From NCBI RefSeq assembly GCF_023078495.1, contig NZ_CP095742.1:1674001-1738000 (forward strand): a stretch of 64,000 bases of DNA. The letters run 5' to 3'. The position numbers and the translations under genes are program-made. Below, in pieces: positions 60,276 through 64,000 of this stretch. Numbering within the stretch: position 1 is the first letter of the stretch; each line of letters begins with the position of its first letter. The stretch is from Luteibacter aegosomatissinici (GTDB lineage: Bacteria; Pseudomonadota; Gammaproteobacteria; Xanthomonadales; Rhodanobacteraceae). The notes under the pieces are model-generated. The model had not been told where the DNA came from and did no database searches. It saw nothing but the letters and a program-made list of their open reading frames with translations.

Positions 60276-60293
60276 GTAGGAGCGCGCTCCTAC
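60276..60293. repeat. Palindromic REP remnant
   Basis: GTAGGAGCGCGCTCCTAC, a perfect 18-bp palindrome made from the two ends of the REP family, between the convergent MFS and LysR genes. It could also help end transcription. Confidence 0.6.
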
Positions 60294-60305
60294 GCAAAGA
60301 AAAGC

Positions 60306-61196
60306 TCAGGCTTTCAACATGAGCCGCATGAAGGCAGTAACCAGCGGCGAATTGTCGGAGCGGCGATGGACGAGGTGCAGTGCGCTGGCCGCATCGGGCG
60401 AATCGATCGGCACATAGGCCACGCCTTCCACGTGCAGCAGGCGCATGGATTCCGGCAGCACGGCGACGCCAAGCCCGGCGGCGACGAGGCCAACCATCGT
60501 GGCGGATTCACCGGCTTCCTGCGCCACGCGTGGCGCGAAGCCTGCGTTGCGGCACATCGCCTGTACCTGCGCGGCGACGCCTGTGCCGGCGTTGCGGCTG
60601 AAGACGACGAAGGGTTCATCGGCAAGCTGCTCCACGCGAACACGTGGGCGGCGGCCTTTGGCCAGGGGATGATCGGCGCGCAGGACCGCAACGAGCGGAT
60701 CATCCACGAGCTTGCGTGCGACCAGCGGCGGTGGAAGGTCGGTGCCGCGAATCAATCCCACTTGTTGTGTACCTTCCAGCAGCCGTTCGATCTGTTGAAG
60801 CGTGTTGTGTTCCTTCAGCACCAGCCGCACAGCCGGGTAGGCTTCGCGAAACGCGCGCACCGCGCGCGGGAACCGTTCGATGAGCGGCGTGCTCTGGGTG
60901 AAACCCACATGCAGTTCACCGATCTCCCCACGCTCGGCTCGTCGGGCCAGGTCACCGGCTTCATCCACACGGGCGGTGATGTCGCGGGCCGCATCAAGAT
61001 AAACGCGGCCCGCATCCGTCAGTTCCACACGGCGGTTGGTGCGCCGGAGCAGGCGCACGCCAAGCTGCGCCTCCAGGTCGCGGATCTGCTGGCTCAGCGG
61101 CGGCTGGGAGATGCCCAGCCGCTCGGCGGCACGGCTGAAGTGGAGCTCGTCGGCGACGGCGATGAAGTACCGCAGGTGCCGCAGCTCGATCGTCAT
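60306..61196 (-). CDS. LysR-family transcriptional regulator
   Basis: 296 residues from ATG 61196. The N-terminal HTH is HLRYFIAVADELHFSRAAER followed by LGISQPPLSQQIRDLEAQLG. The effector domain follows with VGFTQSTPLIERFPRAVRAF and later EAGESATMVGLVAAGLGVAV. The type resembles CatR/BenM-like regulators. The target is unknown; neighbours are tesB upstream and the MFS gene downstream. Confidence 0.9.
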   Translation of the reverse strand: MTIELRHLRYFIAVADELHFSRAAERLGISQPPLSQQIRDLEAQLGVRLLRRTNRRVELTDAGRVYLDAARDITARVDEAGDLARRAERGEIGELHVGFTQSTPLIERFPRAVRAFREAYPAVRLVLKEHNTLQQIERLLEGTQQVGLIRGTDLPPPLVARKLVDDPLVAVLRADHPLAKGRRPRVRVEQLADEPFVVFSRNAGTGVAAQVQAMCRNAGFAPRVAQEAGESATMVGLVAAGLGVAVLPESMRLLHVEGVAYVPIDSPDAASALHLVHRRSDNSPLVTAFMRLMLKA

Positions 61197-61200
61197 GGGG

Positions 61201-62067
61201 TCAGTCGGGGCGGACGCGAATGAGGCCTTCCTGCGCCGTGCTGGCGATTAGCTGGCCATCGCGCGTGTAGATCATGCCGCGGGCCAGCCCACGGCCGCCC
61301 TGCGACGTGGGGCTGTCGAACGAATACAGCAGCCAGTCGTCGATACGGAACTCGCGGTGGAACCACAACGCGTGGTCCAGGCTCGCCATCTGCATGTTAC
61401 GCGTCAGGTACGAGATGCCGTGCGGCAGCGTGGCGGTGCCGATCAGATGGAAATCCGACGCGTAGGCGAGCAGGGCCTGGTGCAGCGAAAGCGTATCGGC
61501 GATCGGTGCGGTCAGGCGGAACCAGATGTGCTGGTAGGGCGGACGCTTCGCCGGGCGTAATTCATCGCGCGGCCATACGTGGCGGAATTCGAACGGGCCA
61601 TCCTTGCCCAGCCAGCGCTGGGTTTTTTCTGGAAGGCGGGCGAGCTGATCCTCAGAAAGCGCGGGCGTGGTCTCCACGTCTTCAGGGGCCGGCACTTCGG
61701 GCATCGACATCTGGTGCTCATATCCGGTCTCGGGCACCTGGAACGAGATGGAGCCGTTCAGGATCGGCTGGCCGTGCTGGATCGCCACGACGCGACGGGC
61801 AGAGAACGAGCCGCCATCGCGGGTGCGTTCCACGCTGTACACGATAGGCGCGTCGATATCGCCGGCACGCAGGAAGTAAGCGTGCAGCGAGTGAGCGACG
61901 CGGTCGTCCGGCACCGTGCGCTGGGCGGCGGAGAGCGCCTGGCCCAGCACCTGGCCGCCAAAGACGAAGCGGGTGCCGATGTCGCGGCTCTGGCCGCGGA
62001 ACAGGTTGTCTTCGAGGCGCTCAAGTTCGAGCAGTTCGACGAGCTCGCCGACGTGGTTGTCCTGCAT
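61201..62067 (-). CDS. tesB: Acyl-CoA thioesterase II
   Basis: 288 residues from ATG 62067. A double hotdog fold: GTRFVFGGQVLGQALSAAQR then HAYFLRAGDIDAPIVYSVER in the first half, and DHALWFHREFRIDDWLLYSF with RGLARGMIYTRDGQLIASTAQEG in the second. The catalytic Asp of TesB lies in LDHALWFH. It hydrolyses medium- and long-chain acyl-CoA. It ends five bases before the LysR start, and the two may be co-transcribed. Confidence 0.93.
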   Translation of the reverse strand: MQDNHVGELVELLELERLEDNLFRGQSRDIGTRFVFGGQVLGQALSAAQRTVPDDRVAHSLHAYFLRAGDIDAPIVYSVERTRDGGSFSARRVVAIQHGQPILNGSISFQVPETGYEHQMSMPEVPAPEDVETTPALSEDQLARLPEKTQRWLGKDGPFEFRHVWPRDELRPAKRPPYQHIWFRLTAPIADTLSLHQALLAYASDFHLIGTATLPHGISYLTRNMQMASLDHALWFHREFRIDDWLLYSFDSPTSQGGRGLARGMIYTRDGQLIASTAQEGLIRVRPD

Positions 62068-62113
62068 GGGTATCCCTTCGGAACGGTGCGCGATGGCTGC
62101 CGATTATAAAGAA

Positions 62114-62671
62114 TCAGGCCTTGATCCGGCCCAGCCGCCCGTCGTCGTATGCGCGGGCCCAGGGGAACTGCGGGCCGGGGTCGCGTTTGCGTGGTACTTC
62201 GTTCTCCGGGTCATCGCTGGAGGGCACCATGGCGGTATCCAGGTCCTCATGGCCGGCAATGTGGCGCAGGGAGGGGAAACGGCGGATCAGGTCGTCGAGC
62301 AGGGCCCGCAACGCGGTGATCTGCGCCTCGGGGTAGGGCTCGGTCATCTCCTGCTTCGCGGTGTGGAACCAGTCCGGGTAACGGCCCAGGTTCACCAGCT
62401 CGATGCCGATGGAGCGAGGGTTGTAGCCGCGGGTGTGGTTGGCCACCCGGTTCGGATCGACGTAGCAGAAGATCGAACCGTCGCGATCGATGTAGTAATG
62501 CCCGCTGGCGCCGGTGCCGCGGTCCTCATAAAGCACCCGCTCCCCGTACTCGCGGGCCATGGCCAGGTCAGGCAGTTCGGTGCAATGGATGACCACCAGG
62601 TCGACGGAGTCGGCCGCCCGTTCGGGCAGCCGGCTTTCATAGGGCAGGGGGGCGTACAGGATGTCGATCAT
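62114..62671 (-). CDS. AmpD-like N-acetylmuramoyl-L-alanine amidase
   Basis: 185 residues from ATG 62671. Amidase_2 zinc ligands are visible: His in LVVIHCTELPDL, His in RHIAGHEDLD and Asp in RKRDPGPQFPW; GHYYIDRDGSIFCYVDP and IGIELVNLGRY complete the fold. There is no signal peptide, so it is probably cytoplasmic as in AmpD, which trims anhydro-muropeptides and keeps beta-lactamase induction low. The frame open to 62857 overlaps the next gene and is not used. Confidence 0.87.
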   Translation of the reverse strand: MIDILYAPLPYESRLPERAADSVDLVVIHCTELPDLAMAREYGERVLYEDRGTGASGHYYIDRDGSIFCYVDPNRVANHTRGYNPRSIGIELVNLGRYPDWFHTAKQEMTEPYPEAQITALRALLDDLIRRFPSLRHIAGHEDLDTAMVPSSDDPENEVPRKRDPGPQFPWARAYDDGRLGRIKA

Positions 62672-62716
62672 GCCGCTTTGATAACATAGCCAGTCGATCC
62701 GCGTACGGAGACCGCC

Positions 62717-63235
62717 ATGCGCGGCCACATCATTCTTTCCCACGGGTCCGATTCCGGCCCTGACGCCACCAAGGTGAGCGCCCTGGCGGCCACGGCCGAA
62801 AGCCTCGGCTGGACCACCCACCGCCCGGATTACCGGGAGGACGACCTGAAGGGCCACGCCGGCTCCATCGATCCGCGCCTGGCGCGGCTGGCGAACGCCA
62901 TTAAGGCCTCGCCGGTGCCCCCGGTACTGGTTGGCTCGAGCATGGGCGCGTTCGTGTCGGGCCTGGCCTCGCTGGATGCCCCGGTGGCCGGGCTGTTCCT
63001 GCTGGCCCTGCCGGCGGAGATCCCCGGTTACCCGCGCGCCTTCGCCGCAAGCGCTGGCCTAACCACCTTCCTCGTGCATGGTTATGCCGACGACGTATGC
63101 CCGGTCGAGGGCGCCATCGCCTTCGCCCGCGGCCAGGGTGCGCCCCTGCTGCTGGTGCAGGACGACCACCGCCTCTCCGACACCCTTGGCGATATCGACG
63201 CCGAATTCCGCCGCTTCCTGGATAGCCTGGCATGA
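62717..63235 (+). CDS. Small alpha/beta hydrolase
   Basis: 172 residues from ATG 62717. It starts IILSHGSDSGPDATKVSALA and has the nucleophile elbow VLVGSSMGAFVSG (Ser near 77), then LVHGYADDVCPVEGA and a terminal DDHRLSD carrying the catalytic Asp and His. It resembles the small YqiA/RBBP9-like serine hydrolases; the substrate is unknown. Its stop overlaps rlmL by four bases (ATGA), so translation is coupled. Confidence 0.8.
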   Translation: MRGHIILSHGSDSGPDATKVSALAATAESLGWTTHRPDYREDDLKGHAGSIDPRLARLANAIKASPVPPVLVGSSMGAFVSGLASLDAPVAGLFLLALPAEIPGYPRAFAASAGLTTFLVHGYADDVCPVEGAIAFARGQGAPLLLVQDDHRLSDTLGDIDAEFRRFLDSLA

Positions 63236-64000
63236 ACTTCTTCGCCACCTGCCCGAAGGGCCTGGAATATCTGCTCAAGGACGAGCTGATCGCCATCGGT
63301 GCGACCGACGTGAAGGAGGCCCTTGCCGGTGTCGCCTTCTCCGGTGGCATGGAGGTCGCGTATCGCGCTTGCCTGTGGTCGCGCATGGCCAGCCGCGTGC
63401 TGTTACCGCTGGCTGAGTTCGGTGCCGAGACGCCTGAAGACCTCTACCAGGGCGTGCAGTCCATCGCGTGGGCCGAGCACCTGGCGCCGCATGGCACCCT
63501 TGCCGTGGATGCCAACACGGCGCTGAGCAAACTCACCCATAGCCAGTTCATCGCGCTGAAGACCAAGGACGCGATCGTCGATCAGTTCCGCACCGCCAGC
63601 GGCGCCCGGCCCGATGTGGAAACCGACGAGCCGGATGTACAGGTGAACGTGCGCGTCCGCCGTGACCGGGCCACGTTGTCGATCGATCTTTCGGGTTCGC
63701 CGCTGCACCGCCGTGGCTGGCGCGAGCGGCAGGGCGAGGCCCCGCTGAAGGAAAACCTCGCCGCCGCGATGCTCGTGCGTGCGCAGTGGCCACGCATTTA
63801 CGCCGAAGGCGGGGCGCTGGTGGATCCCATGTGCGGATCCGGCACGCTGCTGATCGAAGGTGCCCTGATGGCCGCGGGCGCCGCGCCGGGCCTGCGCCGC
63901 GGGTACTTCGGTTTCCTCGGTTGGCGCAAGCACGATTACGCCCTGTGGAAGCAGCTGTGGGAGGAGGCCAAGACCACCACCGACGAGGGCATGCGCAATC
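63232..64000 (+). CDS. rlmL: 23S rRNA m2G2445 methyltransferase RlmL (partial)
   Basis: 256 residues are visible from ATG 63232; the frame runs off the right edge. A THUMP RNA-binding domain (NFFATCPKGLEYLLKDELIA ... ) is followed by the SAM motif ALVDPMCGSGTLLIEGALMA near residue 200. In enterobacteria RlmL (RlmKL) is fused to the RlmK m7G2069 methylase; whether the second domain is present is beyond the window. Confidence 0.93.
   Translation, partial: MNFFATCPKGLEYLLKDELIAIGATDVKEALAGVAFSGGMEVAYRACLWSRMASRVLLPLAEFGAETPEDLYQGVQSIAWAEHLAPHGTLAVDANTALSKLTHSQFIALKTKDAIVDQFRTASGARPDVETDEPDVQVNVRVRRDRATLSIDLSGSPLHRRGWRERQGEAPLKENLAAAMLVRAQWPRIYAEGGALVDPMCGSGTLLIEGALMAAGAAPGLRRGYFGFLGWRKHDYALWKQLWEEAKTTTDEGMRN

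Overview
The window is high-GC gammaproteobacterial DNA. I infer Lysobacterales (Xanthomonadales), most likely Rhodanobacteraceae (Luteibacter/Dyella-like), from the chromosomal gene content and order (aguA/aguB, rlmL, rne/rluC, recJ) and from REP repeats of the type GTAGGAGCGCGCTTGCGCGCGA. No rRNA, tRNA or CRISPR array is visible.

Positions 1 to about 33.5 kb are one end of an integrative and conjugative element (ICE) of the PFGI-1/SPI-7/ICEclc type, almost entirely on the minus strand. Read in the direction of transcription (right to left) it holds: an element-end gene, an AlpA regulator, ParA, a HicA-like protein, ParB, DUF2857, an STY4528 replication protein, a TIGR03761 protein, DUF3158, SSB and topoisomerase III; then a C5 DNA methylase and about 20 small accessory genes (DUF3085, DUF3275, DUF3577, a PP-loop enzyme, an N6-type methylase, an SNF2 helicase); then PilL and a membrane protein cut by the left edge. 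The integrase and the rest of the conjugation genes lie beyond the left edge. One cargo cassette interrupts the core: a plus-strand OLD nuclease plus UvrD helicase pair (Gabija-like phage defence, 1.4-5.0 kb), followed by a CoiA-family nuclease gene broken by an in-frame amber codon. A second gene, of the XF1762 type, is broken by a one-base deletion.

The most unusual signal is in the non-coding DNA of the ICE accessory block (8-22.5 kb). Many genes there carry a GC-rich structured leader in which an upstream segment is complementary to the Shine-Dalgarno region, several with perfect 7-9 bp helices, some directly abutting the ATG. A separate two-stem RNA-like repeat occurs four times between the genes, and its stems change by compensating substitutions. 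Three copies of a palindrome AGCTATCCCC-N-GGGGATAGCT mark the replication/SSB/topB section. Together these suggest a shared RNA- and operator-based control layer for the ICE.

From 33.8 kb on the DNA is chromosomal. It starts with a well-formed promoter, three stem-loops and a terminator (a probable ~120-nt small RNA), followed by a serine hydrolase, a GacA-type response regulator, RNase E (rne) divergent from rluC, a CPBP-like membrane protein, PCD/DCoH (phhB), nfuA, two c-type cytochromes, a TraB-domain protein, agmatine catabolism (aguB, aguA), an ABC-F ATPase, a phosphoglycerate-mutase-like protein and recJ, a GT-C-like membrane protein, a run of small envelope and hypothetical genes, a DMT exporter, an MFS exporter, a LysR regulator, tesB, an AmpD-like amidase, a small hydrolase, and the start of rlmL at the right edge.
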